Source: Hygrophila difformis
Taxonomy: Eukaryota > Streptophyta > Magnoliopsida > Lamiales > Acanthaceae
Assembly: GCA_030278955.1 (NCBI GenBank)
Contig: JAOANR010000011.1
Span: 31,500,403-31,564,402 of the forward strand
Length of the DNA stretch: 64,000 nt
Reading direction: 5' to 3'
The notes under the pieces: generated by a model
Seen by the model: only the letters and a program-made list of their open reading frames with translations
Database searches by the model: none
Told to the model about the DNA's origin: nothing
Shown here: one piece after another, positions 22,141 to 33,107 of the stretch
Numbering within the stretch: the stretch's first letter is position 1
Layout of the letters: every line of letters begins with the position of its first letter
Translations under genes and position numbers: made by a program

Positions 22141-22344
22141 ATGGGTACTCATTTGGGTATCTCGTTGTTTCCGAGATGAATCATCTTGATGTTGTTTTCG
22201 AGATGAATTTAATCTCGAGGAGGGGTGTTAAAGTCCCACATCGGTTATATGTTGGGTTATCCCCCTGTTTATATGGATATTGGCAACTCTACTTATCACC
22301 AATTGGTTTTAGATTGAAGCCATATGTCCATCTTATTTCTAACA

Positions 22345-22739
22345 TAGATGAAACCAATGCTATCCTGGATGATGGTCGAGCAGATCCATAATATTTGGAA
22401 CCAACGAATAGAGAGTGATCAATGAGGAGATCTTTCCAAATGACTCTCAACGCTTCTATAGAATCCAAATAGAAGCAAACATTCTCAACACCAAGAGAGT
22501 GAAGACCCTTCATCCCGTTCAAAATGCCATGTAGCTCTGCCACAAGATTGGAATTAATTCCCACATAGCCCGCGCAAGAAGCTCCCATCCAATGGCCAGC
22601 ATTATTCCTAATAACTCCTCCAAACCCTTGCACGCCCACGGTTCCCAAGTGAACTCCCATGGAATTGGCGAGGACGCCATGTGACCATTTGCAGAACAAC
22701 CACCCTAGTACCCGAGCCTAGGCTCGGTCAAAACAAGCT
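22345..22739 (-). pseudogene. LINE RNase H domain, N-terminal part
   Basis: The minus-strand ORF (22345-22699) has the plant RVT_3 pattern: GFGGVIRNNAGHWMGASCAG, then NLVAELHGILNGMKGL with the catalytic Glu, then VCFYLDSIEALRVI with the second Asp. The first catalytic Asp (usually in a TDGS motif) is not visible. The domain is cut at 22345 by the TRIM, and its end lies at 18310-18516. A frame change near 22410 precedes the junction. Confidence 0.75.
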
Positions 22740-22839
22740 GCCGAGGCCCGAGCAATACAAATTTATTGTAATATTATTAGTGCATTTAAATTATTATTTA
22801 ACTTCAATGTTTATCTTAGGTTTAGTTAATGAAAATATA

Positions 22840-23098
22840 CTCCCTCCGTCCCAACTAAGATGTCTTGTTTGACTTCTGCATACAATCCAATTCATTTTTT
22901 AACTGTTAATATCTCAAAATATATACAACTAAAAATTATGTAAAATATATATTCTAAAACTATAAGATCTAACGAATCTAACAAGACTGAACTCGACTAT
23001 TTTGTTCAAAACAAACTCTTACAATAATATTGAGTCAAAGTTGAATAATGAATAGTATCAAAAAGTCAAACAAGACGTCTTAACCGGGACGGAGGGAG
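22840..23098. mobile_element. Stowaway MITE, 259 bp
   Basis: Long terminal inverted repeats (CTCCCTCCGTCCCAACTAAG / matching GGGACGGAGGGAG end, extending to GTCTTGTTTGACT) are flanked by TA dinucleotides at 22838-22839 and 23099-23100. This is the classical Stowaway (Tc1/mariner) layout. It has no coding capacity and lies inside the right half of hAT-like MITE copy 2. Confidence 0.92.
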
Positions 23099-23462
23099 TA
23101 TTTAATTACATACAATATATGTATTTTTATATACTAATCAAAATATTATTTAACTTCATTTTCTTTACTTAAGAATTACTTACTAAAATAATATTTGAAA
23201 GAAATATCAAAATTTTAACTAAAATTTCAATTTCCATGATTTCTTCAAAATTAAAACCAAATTTGTCAAATATTTTTGAAATTTTCTACAATTTATATAT
23301 CCGCTATCGATATCAAAACCAAAATTTAATACATTGATCCCAATATATTTAGTATATATTTCATTTTTTTGGTAAACATTATATATGTTCAACCAATCTA
23401 AGGTTGAAGAGTCCTTATTTTTTCTATTTTTATTTCATAAAGAAATATATGTTAGCAATTGA

Positions 23463-23692
23463 AAAATTCGGTAGCTAATGTTTATTTCCAAAAAAAATCT
23501 AATTTTATTTCTATTTTCTTTATTTTATTTTTATTTTATTGAGAGCTCAAGTCACGCAAATTATAAAGGGGATAAAGGGATTAGATAGGGGGCCGGGGCA
23601 AATCGAACCCCCAACCTTAGGTTGAGGGGTCTCCGATGGGAAGACACACATTGGTGTGATATAGCAGTACCAAAGCACTGAGCAACCTCGTT
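23463..23692 (-). mobile_element. SINE (minus) with 11-bp TSD
   Basis: It is flanked by TTAGCAATTGA at 23452-23462 and 23693-23703. Read on the minus strand it has an A-box-like GAGGTTGCTCAGTGC...TTGGTAC region and a B-box GGGGGTTCGATTTGCCCC (about 23600), then CCCTTTATCCCCTTTATAATTT. These match the SINE at 17777-17958 in order and spacing, so they are one family. An internal RNA polymerase III promoter is inferred. Confidence 0.75.
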
Positions 23693-23754
23693 TTAGCAAT
23701 TGACCTTGAGATATGGTTTGACACATTGTTATTATGCGATTATTTTTTTTTTAA

Positions 23755-23996
23755 TTCGAAACGGCAAAAAAGGAAAGTGACATTAATAAATAAATATATT
23801 AAAATTTCAAACACACAATTCACATCACACATAAATAAATCATTTAAAAATTCAAATACATTATAATCACATAACATAAATTCCTAATTTACCCCCACTT
23901 TAAACACTAATTTTACCCCTCCATTAAATACTAACTATCCCGACATAAAATACCGAGCCCAAAAGAAATGGGACACTATTAGTGGGACGGAGGGAG
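23755..23996. mobile_element. Stowaway-like MITE, one good end
   Basis: The right end AGTGGGACGGAGGGAG is followed by TA at 23997-23998. The interior CCCAAAAGAAATGGGACACTATT and the left part CGAAACGGCAAAAAAGGAAAGTGAC form the imperfect complement usual in this group. The left terminus is degenerate. Confidence 0.6.
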
Positions 23997-24189
23997 TATT
24001 TATTTTAATTATATAAAAAAAACTAAAACTTAAATAGTTCATCAGAACGATGCGATTTCCACTTTTGGGCCATAAGGATGCGATTTGAAAAACACGCGAC
24101 CGCTTTGGCTCTTTTTCTGGGCCCGACATCTTTGTAGTGGCTCAAAACTCTAAATAAAAAAATAATGAGCAAAATCTTGAAATAATTCA

Positions 24190-24540
24190 TTTTGATAGCC
24201 TCAAAAAATTATTCTCTTCTGAAATATGAAGATGTTCTAGAATATGAAAGCAAAAAAAATGAGAAAACACACAAGATTTACGAAGTTCGGCAAAAAACTA
24301 GCCTACGTCCTCATTGATTGCTTCTCTTCAGTTTCAATACCAAAACTTGGTTACAATCTTTTTGTATTGTTTCTTTCATAATGGGGAATACAAAAACACA
24401 GATAGCTTCGTTCACTCAGCTCCGGTCGCTTCGCTCACTCGGCTCGAGCCACTACCCCTTGATGATATTGAGCCTTGGCGAAATATTAGCCTCATCAAGA
24501 ATGTCTAGAACAGCACCAACAGGGATGGGGATTGATCACA
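24190..24540 (-). repeat. Probable 3' LTR region of the copia fragment
   Basis: On the minus strand this region carries the copia-type R/U5 wording AATCAATGAGGACGTAGGCT...TTTTTGCCGAACTTCGTAAATC. It lies just after the C-terminal end of a copia polyprotein. The exact ends were not determined. Confidence 0.5.
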
Positions 24541-26244
24541 TATTAGCACTGCACTACTTTAATCAAGTCCAAGTAATGCTTGAACTTTTCCACTGTTAAC
24601 AGGCTTTTTAAACACATCAGCTGCATTCTCAGTTGTATGCACCTTTTCCAAACATATTTGTCCAGATGCAATTAACTCTCCGATTTTATGGAACCTGACC
24701 GTCAATATATGTTTTTTCTCCCTGCACGATAAATCTGATTCCTGGCTAAACAAATACTAGCACTTTGACTATTCCTGATTCTTGATTAAACAAATACCAC
24801 TTTGACTATCACAATGCAATGATTCTCCACCTGTCTCAAAAGTCATCGCCTTAATCAACCCCTTTATGCAATGTATTCAGCTTCTGTTGTTGACATGGCA
24901 ACTATTGGCTGAACTGTAGATTTCCATGACACGACTCCTCCACTGAAGGTAAAAACAAAGCATGCATTGTCCAACAGGAAAGTGAAAATCACTGAAATTT
25001 CAAAATTTAAGACACTAGTTGACGTACCTTTCAGATACCTTAAATTCCACTAAACCGTTTTGCAATGCTCTATTTCCGCATCTGACATATACTTGCTCAC
25101 ATGACGAACAACATAAGCCAAGTCATGGCGTGTACAAACCATACAATACATCAGACATCCAAAAACACTAGCACATATGGAATTGAATTCCTTTTAGCAC
25201 AATCAGCTTTTGAATTTGGCGATTGATTCTTTGAGAGCTTGAAGTGGGCAGCCAATGGAATATTCACAGTCTTTGCTTGGCTCATTCTAAACCTGTGTAG
25301 AACCTTCTCAACATATTCAGACAGATCAGATAACAAAAGTTTCTTTAATCACCTATCTCTATGAATCTCTATCCTAAGTAGTATCTTTTTCCTTTGACCC
25401 AAATCTTTCAAATCAAATTCTTTACTCAGCAAGTCTTTCAACTCAACATCAGACCATTTATTTGCAGCAATCAACATATCAAAGACATACATTAACATAA
25501 AAACAAGTGAACCATCTGGAAAATATTTGATATAGACACATCAATCATACTCACAATGCTTGTAGCCGATACTACACATGTAGGAATCAAACCTCGTGTT
25601 CCACTACCATGGAGATTGTTTCGACCTATAGAGCGACTGTTGTAAACGACACACAAGATGCTCCTGCCCTAGTTTTATAAATCCTACAGGCTGCTCCATA
25701 TGAATATCCTCCTCCAAGTAACCATGAAGGAATTTCGTTTTTTCATGCTCTAATTGGATATCCAGACTAGTTAATAGCGACAAGACAACACGGATGGAAG
25801 TATGGCGAACCACCAGAGAAAACACCTCATCATAGTCAACTTCATGCCATTGTGACCATCCTTTTGCAACAAGTCATGCTTTAAACTTTTTCCCTTCTTT
25901 TTCTGATACTGGAGGCTTCTTCTTGTATACGCATTTATACCCGATAGCTCTATTTCCTTCATGAAGGCCTACTAGATGCCATGTATTAGTTTTGTGCAAT
26001 GATTCCATTTCTTCTACCATAGCAGAATACCACTAATATTTGTCACTTGCTGCCACAGTCTCTTGAAACAACATCTTCAAAACCATACCATTGTTGGTGC
26101 ATGGTTGTTTAATTCTCTCTAAATCCAGAAAAATGTACAAATAGGTTGTTGCACCTTTGATTGAGCTATTGATTGAACTAGAAGTTGATACTTCTACAAT
26201 ATCCTTTTGTAACATTGCCTGCTCATCAAACACAACGTCTCTGC
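24541..26244 (-). pseudogene. Ty1/copia polyprotein (integrase end to RNase H), decayed
   Basis: The minus strand starts at RDVVFDEQAML, the conserved end of copia integrase. It then gives reverse-transcriptase blocks in order: VEEMESLHKTNTWHLV, LVAKGWSQWHEVDYDEVFS, then EDIHMEQPVGF, then the RVT_2 C-terminal part (VEKVLHRFRMSQAKTVNIPL). The RNase H end follows (ENAADVFKKPVNSGKVQALLGL, 24559-24753). Many stops and frameshifts occur, so no functional protein is made. Upstream coding continues at 43783-43860 across the inverted-repeat element. Removing that insertion and one TSD copy restores a VVSRD-VVFDE junction, which shows the insertion point precisely. Confidence 0.8.
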
Positions 26245-26648
26245 GGAAAAATTGCCAAAAAAAAAAGGATTTTCTTATCATTTTGGCCCGATCCATTCCC
26301 TTCGAATTTTTTGCCCCTATTTGCTCGCTTCGTTTGTTAATTAAAACCAAATCCATCCTAAACTCACTAATCCAAATCAATTAGATATGTTATCAAAAAA
26401 CTGCTAAAAACATCAATTTTCTTGTCGTTTTGTTTGAATCCACCCTCTACAGCTCTTGCAAATAATTGGCTCTAACTGTTTTAAGCATTGCATTAAATAT
26501 ATTCTAATTTTATGAATTATATTTTGTTCTTTTTTGTTTCTACAATCTACATTATATTGTATAATTAAGATGTTTTCAATGCATATCATATTCTCATGTC
26601 TAACATGAAGAAACCTAATTGGATGCATTACATATTCTCATTAAAATA
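26245..26648 (+). repeat. Left TIR of the MULE-like element
   Basis: About 404 bp, the reverse complement of 43372-43782 with many substitutions and a longer A-run near the tip (26257-26266). Similarity fades after 26648. Confidence 0.8.
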
Positions 26649-27249
26649 CCATTGTTACTGCCGTTTTGGAGTAATGCTTAATCCTCTATACGGAGCCTTC
26701 AAGACGGAACGCGGGACGAGGACAGTCCCAAGGATGCTAGGAACTAGAGCATTGCGAAAAAATAAAAGGAAAGTAAATGCAGGAAAGCAGTAAAAAAACA
26801 GTAAAGAAAGCATTGAATAAAGCAATAAAGAAAGGTAAAGTACTAGAAATCAAAATACATTATACAAAATTTGAAGTGGTTGAGGAACCCATATTACATC
26901 TTAAGTTCTAATATTATATGATGCTTGGTGCCTGTTTGTGAAGAGGCACCGGTTGGGGGAAAGGATAAGGATTACAATTCGAAATAGGTCTTCCCCTCCT
27001 TTATTCTTGATCTGGCCCGGATAAAGCTTCCGCGAGGATGAGAAATGCTATTTTTCTCGGGGTGACGTCACCTCGTAACGCTTCGGAATCGTTTCTTTTG
27101 ACTCGTGGTACTCAAGTAGTTAGTGTGCTCGGGTCTTGGTTTCTCCGGATTGCGCCTTTATTCGGATATATGGCTTGCTCGGGATGACAGTCACTCAGGG
27201 TCCATGGGCTGGTCTTGGGATGTCCTTATCTGTTCAAGCCTATGAGTTG
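26649..27249. other. Internal filler of the MULE-like element, left part
   Basis: Includes a GC-rich patch at 26930-27240 (CACCGGTTGGGG, CCCGGATAAAGC). No ORF of note. In MULEs such filler can be captured host DNA, but I recognise no gene in it. The right part is 42857-43371. Confidence 0.35.
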
Positions 27250-29661
27250 TGTAACGCCCCGAAAATTTTAAACCAAAAATATCCGTGACGTCACTGTTGT
27301 GCTACATCACCTAAGCCGTTGGTCAATCAACTTAGGGTCTGTAACACGAAGCCGGGTACCTGTAGAATCAGAAAATACAATTACACTACGAATATAGTAA
27401 AAACGCAACAACTTAAATAACATATCCAGGCTACGGCCCTGCTATCAATCTCTTAATCATTAGGTAATAAGTATAAATCGCAACAGACAAAAGTCTTAAG
27501 TTAACGAAAGCTTACCGGCCTTTCTGAATATATATTAATGATTCTGATAGCATAGTTAACATATACGTATAGACACGCCATATTAATTTAGCTACATATG
27601 CAAAAATTATCCAAATGATCTAGAACACATTCACTCATCCCAACCCTTCTTTATGCCCAATGCACTGCGCCATCCTCAGGAGTATCTATAAAAGAAAACA
27701 ATAGGGAGTCAGTACGGGTACTGAGCCAGAGAAAGAATAATGAGGGAAAGGAAACATCAACCATAACTGAAAATATAATTAAATAAAATAAACGAATAAA
27801 ATGCAAACCATCACACCTTCTCATACCGGTGCTTCAACCACTGCATTCACAAAATGTTATGATATGACAAAATGAGTGAAATGACCCATGTGTCTATCTA
27901 TCCTAAATACAACAAGTAATCATGTCTAGCGCACATCCTAATAACCATGGTCGACAGTTATTATGGCCAGAGATCACCATACTCTGCCATACACAATGAA
28001 ATGCCCGTCAACCTTGACCCCGATGCGGACGAATGACCTACGCAGGGCCAACAATATAGAGTGATGGAGCCAAATAGTCTACACTGACCAGAGCGGCGTT
28101 TACTGGGTCATGGCACAGGGTATACGCCCAATTGCCGAAAGGTGCAACTTGCACAACACACATATAACCGAGGTGCGCCACACCTCACCCATAACAGCGA
28201 ACAAGACCAAGCGAAATAACAATTTCACTTATACATCACATATCAATATAATTAATTTAACGAACATACGTTCTACACGAGGGGGCCACTCCTCACATAC
28301 GGCATCAACATAATTTCCAATTATCATATCTTCATACTAATAGTACATCACGAATAATTTACCAAATTGATAACAATCAATTCCACAACTATTTCCAAAT
28401 TAAAAGTAAATTAAGCGTTACTTATGACATAGTAAATCCACATAATAATTTCTCAAATCCTTACATATCCATGTACGCGAACCAGGCATTATTTGAAAAA
28501 TCATTAATACAGCGAAATCCTCCAATTAACTATCACTTTTTCAATAATCTACTTCACACTTTGATCAATTTGAAATTAAAACAACTTAATTGGAATTTAT
28601 GGATGCAATCATACACACATAATCAACAAAACCCAATACTAATAACTAATAATAAATAATTCTCACAACACCATAAGGAGGAGCAGCAGAACATGACTGA
28701 CAGAGACGCCGCGAGCCGGGCTTTGCGACGAGCGCACTGCCGCTCCCAGCAACATTCTACTGCCTGCGCCACCTGTTGTCCAGCCGAGTTTTGGTCCTTT
28801 CCGGCCAAAATCCAGCCACCTCATTTACGTATATGCGTTATACAATCCCTTGCCTTCAAATATTGATGACCACAAGCTCTCAATCTTCAAGTTTGAATCC
28901 TCCCCAAACTTCAATTGCATCTACATCATTGAAAATTAAGTCAACATCTTCCTTCATTTTAATCCCCATCCTCCCTCCACCATTCTACTCCATTCATCAC
29001 CCAATTTCAAAACCCACACTCAAGATACACAATAATATAAGTCAAAGGCATTCCCATCAACAGGCACAATCCCAATAAATGAATTTATAAGCCAAGAACA
29101 ACTTCCCAACTCCCAATTTATAAAATTTAGCCAACAACATCATCATTCCCGTCACCATAATTCATCCTCCTCAGAACCTTCTCAAAACTCAAGAAAAATA
29201 CCAATTAACTAGAGAAAAAGACTTACCAATGTGCATATCATGAAAGCCCCAAGTTTTTTGAGCAATTCCTTGCGAAATCTTCTCCCATTGGTCTTCAAAT
29301 CTTCACGCTCTCTCTACCGGGAATATAGCTCTCTTGAATGCAAGAATGAGTTGGAAGTGAAAATGAGATCTCAAGGGCTGATTTGGGGCATAAATATGGG
29401 TTAGTGTCATCTGGGTTGGGTAATTGGCGGGCCCGGGTCTGCCCATGAGGCTTGTGGCCTGGGCTCATACCTAGTTGGGCCATGAATTTCCTCTCATTAT
29501 TCTTTAGAAGTCACTTGGTCTCTTCATGCAATTCTCTTGTCCTCTTGATCAATTAGGCTCTTTAATTTAAATTTTAGTCCATAAATTTAAATTTAAGCAC
29601 TTATTTTAACCCAATGATAATAAATTTAATCAATTATAAATTAATTATCCGGGATGTTACA
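27250..29661 (-). repeat. 3' LTR of the degenerate gypsy element
   Basis: A 2412-bp LTR from TGTAACGCCCCG to GGGATGTTACA. It is followed inward by ATCCCTCATCC, read on the minus strand as the purine tract GGATGAGGGAT. Clear indels and substitutions relative to the right LTR (e.g. around 28110 and 28700) show substantial age. Confidence 0.88.
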
Positions 29662-32428
29662 ATCCCTCATCCTTAGGATGATTCGTCCTTGAATGACACG
29701 AGGATATGAACTAAGGACGTCACCATCATCCGTTGTCGTTGTACACTCCAGTTACTTGCGGCTCTTGCCACATTCATCTTAATAAGTTAAGTGGTGTTCC
29801 CCCATTCGTACGCACTATACTTCCTCTGAATTACGTGGGACCTATCGTATGCGTTCATGCCTACAACAACCTATTGAGTCGATAGCCACGGTTCTAGATT
29901 TTCTTTATTTCCCAACCGGACTTATGAATTGAAACTTAGCTTGCACGACCTTACTTATTCATGTCAGCATAAGCTTTTACATGTCAGGAGTTTCTTTCAA
30001 CCTGCCTCTGAGAAATTTCACCAACTCCCGCTTTCACTTGACGAACTAAGGATTCAACCGTACTCATTCTGAGGAGTTACTCTATCCTCACATGATTCTA
30101 CACTTCTTTCTTTTGATTCTGGCATGACGTCTACATATTTCTTGTTTTTTGTTGGTGATGGTAAGAAGATCATACCCTGCTGGGCGATTTCCTTTCATCA
30201 TGTCTCCGATGAATTTCGCCAATTCCGGTTGTCTGCTTGATGAGTTATGTCTTCAACTTTACTATTTTCTAAGAATCAGCCCCTTTCTCCTTAAGTGCCC
30301 AACTTTCTTCCCCATTGATTCTCAAACGACATCAAGATGCTCCTTGGGCGTTGACAGTGGTTATAAGAGAATCCCGACAATTATGGGCGATCTTCCTAAT
30401 TGTACGGGAATTGACCTTGCAAATTCATAGAGATTCATCACCGTCATCGGTATATTGTCTCAATCCGTTCCCTTTCATTCCACATCTTATGTTTTTTTAA
30501 CAGATCTTATCAAGTAAATAGTCCTTCAATAAGGTTGCTATCCGTTTGTAGTTCGTGAGTCTCTAGCTCATTCTACGTCTTCTCTTAAGCCTTTTTATAT
30601 GTTACACAATACTTTCCAAGATAGGATCATGTTGTTGACCTCAATTCCCCGGTTCCAATACATCATGCCACATAATTGTTCTCTCAATGTGGTAGTTTCC
30701 TCATTGGAACACTGTAAATTTAATGAATTTCCTCGTATTCTCTGTCTGCCAATTTGAACTTTAGTACTCGTCGCTTCATGTATCATATTAATATACGACT
30801 TCCGCCCTTTGGTTCGATAACGTTCCTAGATTCCATCTCATATTTAGTGTAATATCCATTGCTTGTGACTGTTATGGTGGATATCCGGTCTTCAAAATTA
30901 CATTGGACCGTATTGTGTCTCAACCCGTTTCTAATTATTTATCGCTAATTTTACCGCTCCTCAACCGGCAACATTACGAATTTTTCATCAGGACTTTGAG
31001 ATTGAGTATACCACGTACGGCGTTATCCCATTCATTCTCAAGATATTTTTTATTTGACTGGAACTAATTGAAGTTTGCAAAAGAGAACAAGCGATTTCTA
31101 TCTCACGATATAAAGAAACACTGGTTTCCAACCTATCGGAAATCCAAGATTACATCAAGACCCAAATCCTCGATTGGTAATGGATGGAAAGTGCAAATCA
31201 ACCAAATATTATTGCTCGCAGAACATATGGAAGGTAGATATGTAGAACATCTTGTTTTATAGCAGAATGCCTTATGTTAGAAAAATGCTTCAGCTAACTA
31301 GTTGAAAGAATGTGAAATATTACAAATACGTTGTCATCATACATAAAGCACCATTAATGTCTTTCAAGCATTTCACTCGAAAGTAGATAATAGGAACTAG
31401 TATGTTTCAAAGAAACCATATTCATTGTTCTATTTAGCAAGTTTGCAGTAGACATGTTATATAATAGAATGGTTAAGAAAAATTAACTAAAAGGAACATA
31501 ACAATTCACAGCCAATTAATCTGTGCAGTTAGCACGAGCCTCAATTAAAGGTGTCAGAACTGTAATGGCAAAACATTAGAATCACCGGTAGAGAGTCAAG
31601 TAAATAATAACTCAGAAGACTTCTGAAAAGAAGTATCAATACAACTTCGGAAAGCAAGGATGATAAATAAAAGTGTTATTCTACAATAAAATTAGCTGGA
31701 ATAAATTGACGAAAGCAAGGGATTCAGATTCAATTAAAGGGAACTCTGCATAACTATAAAGAACATCGAATTATAGAGAAGGGATTAAAGGAAGAAAGAT
31801 TCAAGTCAGTGTTAGGGTAACAAAATAAGAAAATAACCCTTCTGATATCCGACTTGAAGTAACAGTGGGTATCCAAAATGAGGGACGACAAAGTCGGAGA
31901 AAAATAAACAGGTACCAAAATGTGCACAAAGACTTCCAAGAATTATAAGAAAAGCAGCAGAAATATTTCATTTTCTTTTAATAAGAAAATAGAAATAGAA
32001 GAAGGGTAGGATAAAATGTATACAATTATATCATTCCAAGTGCGCCCGTGGTATCTTTGAGTTTGGAGATGCTTGAACATTAGTCTGATGATGCTGTGAT
32101 CATCTGCTGACAATGGATTACCATTCGATGTTTGGGGATCGTGACCCCACAGGTGCCCGTGTGCTTTCTTGCAATATGTTGTATTCAATTCATCGCGATG
32201 TTTGGTACTTGTAAGTTGCTTAAATAAATACTTAAATATTGTCATGACATGACAAGTTAATAAAATAACTAACAGTAGCAATAACAATGATCACTTGACA
32301 ACTTCTATACAAGTTATCATCTGGGAAGAAGGCATAGATCTTCTAGTATATCCTTGTTGTCCGCCCATAGTTATCTCTCAAACTATGTTCCGAACCTACA
32401 AGGTCGCAGTTTACTAATAAGAACTAGT
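29662..32428 (-). other. Non-coding internal region of the degenerate gypsy element
   Basis: Next to the 3' LTR the minus strand reads TTCAAGGACGAATCATCCTAAGG, a pre-PPT motif common in chromoviruses. The remaining 2.7 kb has only short ORFs with no recognisable gag, protease or polymerase motifs. It is either a large-retrotransposon-derivative type filler or a degraded pol. Confidence 0.5.
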
Positions 32429-33107
32429 TGCCATGGATCATAGGATACAATCTTGTAAGGAACGAACAACAAACAAAGAATTAAAAGGATAGGGAAGCTA
32501 TCAATACCAAGATCAAGCAAGGAAGAAGCAAACACGCCCCTACGTCGTATCCTCAACTTCTCACAAGTCCAAAGTGTTGATTGTAATCATCTTGGAGAGC
32601 TTCAAATCCAAGTTGATGGAGTTTGCCCAAGAATGAGCTTGGTGTGATCCCTCGGAAGAGAATGCAAAGTTGCAAAATTTCATTCAACAAAAGATAGATA
32701 CAATGGTGTGGGAGAGGACATATATATAGAGGTCCAAGGATCCCTACATGGTTACAAGACTTGAACATAATTTAAGAAAAGAAGTGCACTAGCCTAACAT
32801 AAGTTTGTGCACTATATTAAACTAGAACAACATAAAATAACCACAAAAAGATCACATAAGAGGGCACGGGTCAGCTGGCACGGGTCAGCTACTGGATATC
32901 GGGTCCTTTTAGGTGGATCCTGAACTTTCTTCTGGATTGTACTGAAGCAGGATCCTTGGTCCGGATTGGCATCCTATGGCCTTCAGCATCTCATCATCAA
33001 AGTTTTGCTCCAGTAGTTCAGCAACTTGGGATGTGAACTTCTTGACTTGATTCCTCGTACAAGGACCAGTGGGAAACGTAAGTGCTACAGTTGCGGCTTC
33101 CATGCCA
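32429..33107 (-). repeat. 3' LTR of the CRM-like element
   Basis: 679 bp, with no difference from 39382-40060 found by eye. It contains the last ~66 codons of pol (33107-32909). A TATA-like TATATATA lies near 32730 on the minus strand, and GGCACGGGTCAGCT is directly duplicated at about 32864-32891. Confidence 0.93.

Larger units (their letters stand above)
18517..22344 (+). mobile_element. TRIM element, 5' LTR split by a copia element
   Basis: The short LTR starts TGTTAAAGTCCCACATCGG and ends CTTATTTCTAACA, an LTR type common in plant TRIMs. The 3' LTR is 22226-22344 (119 bp). The 5' LTR is 18517-18605 continued at 22057-22127 after the copia insertion, and its tail is duplicated (42-bp repeat from 22053 and from 22095). 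A Met-tRNA primer site follows, then ~85 bp of internal sequence ending in a purine tract (CTCGAGGAGGGG). The outer flanks GAGAT (18512-18516) and TAGAT (22345-22349) form a TSD with one mismatch. With no protein-coding space, it depended on other elements. It is inserted within a LINE RNase H domain. Confidence 0.82.
18294..22739 (-). mobile_element. LINE fragment (minus), split by a TRIM
   Basis: A T-run at 18294-18305 is the poly(A) tail of a minus-strand LINE. The C-terminal tail of an RNase H ORF lies at 18310-18516, and the rest of the RNase H domain continues at 22345-22739 beyond the TRIM. The two halves join in the expected order: the tail has LWEGNCVADS, the usual (R)EGN..AD motif near the end of the domain. 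The 5' edge is not defined and no TSD was found. This LINE is more diverged from those at 1961 and 56986. Confidence 0.7.
18016..23336. mobile_element. hAT-like MITE (copy 2), multiply interrupted
   Basis: The left end CATTGTTTTAAATTTCGG (18016) and the right end AATTTAATACATTG (to 23336) match the termini of the MITE at 6200-12974 in reverse orientation. The flanks GTCCCAAT (18008-18015) and ATCCCAAT (23337-23344) form an 8-bp TSD with one mismatch. The left half, with FAAATTTC-type words (AAAATTTC, AAATTTCACATG), runs to about 18293. The right half runs from about 23145 to 23336. Between them lie a LINE with nested elements and a Stowaway MITE. Confidence 0.7.

Noticed and set aside
22700..22760. 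Palindrome CGAGCCTAGGCTCGG as a regulatory hairpin or terminator
   Set aside because: Short, isolated, in decayed LINE flank. Nothing links it to a transcript.
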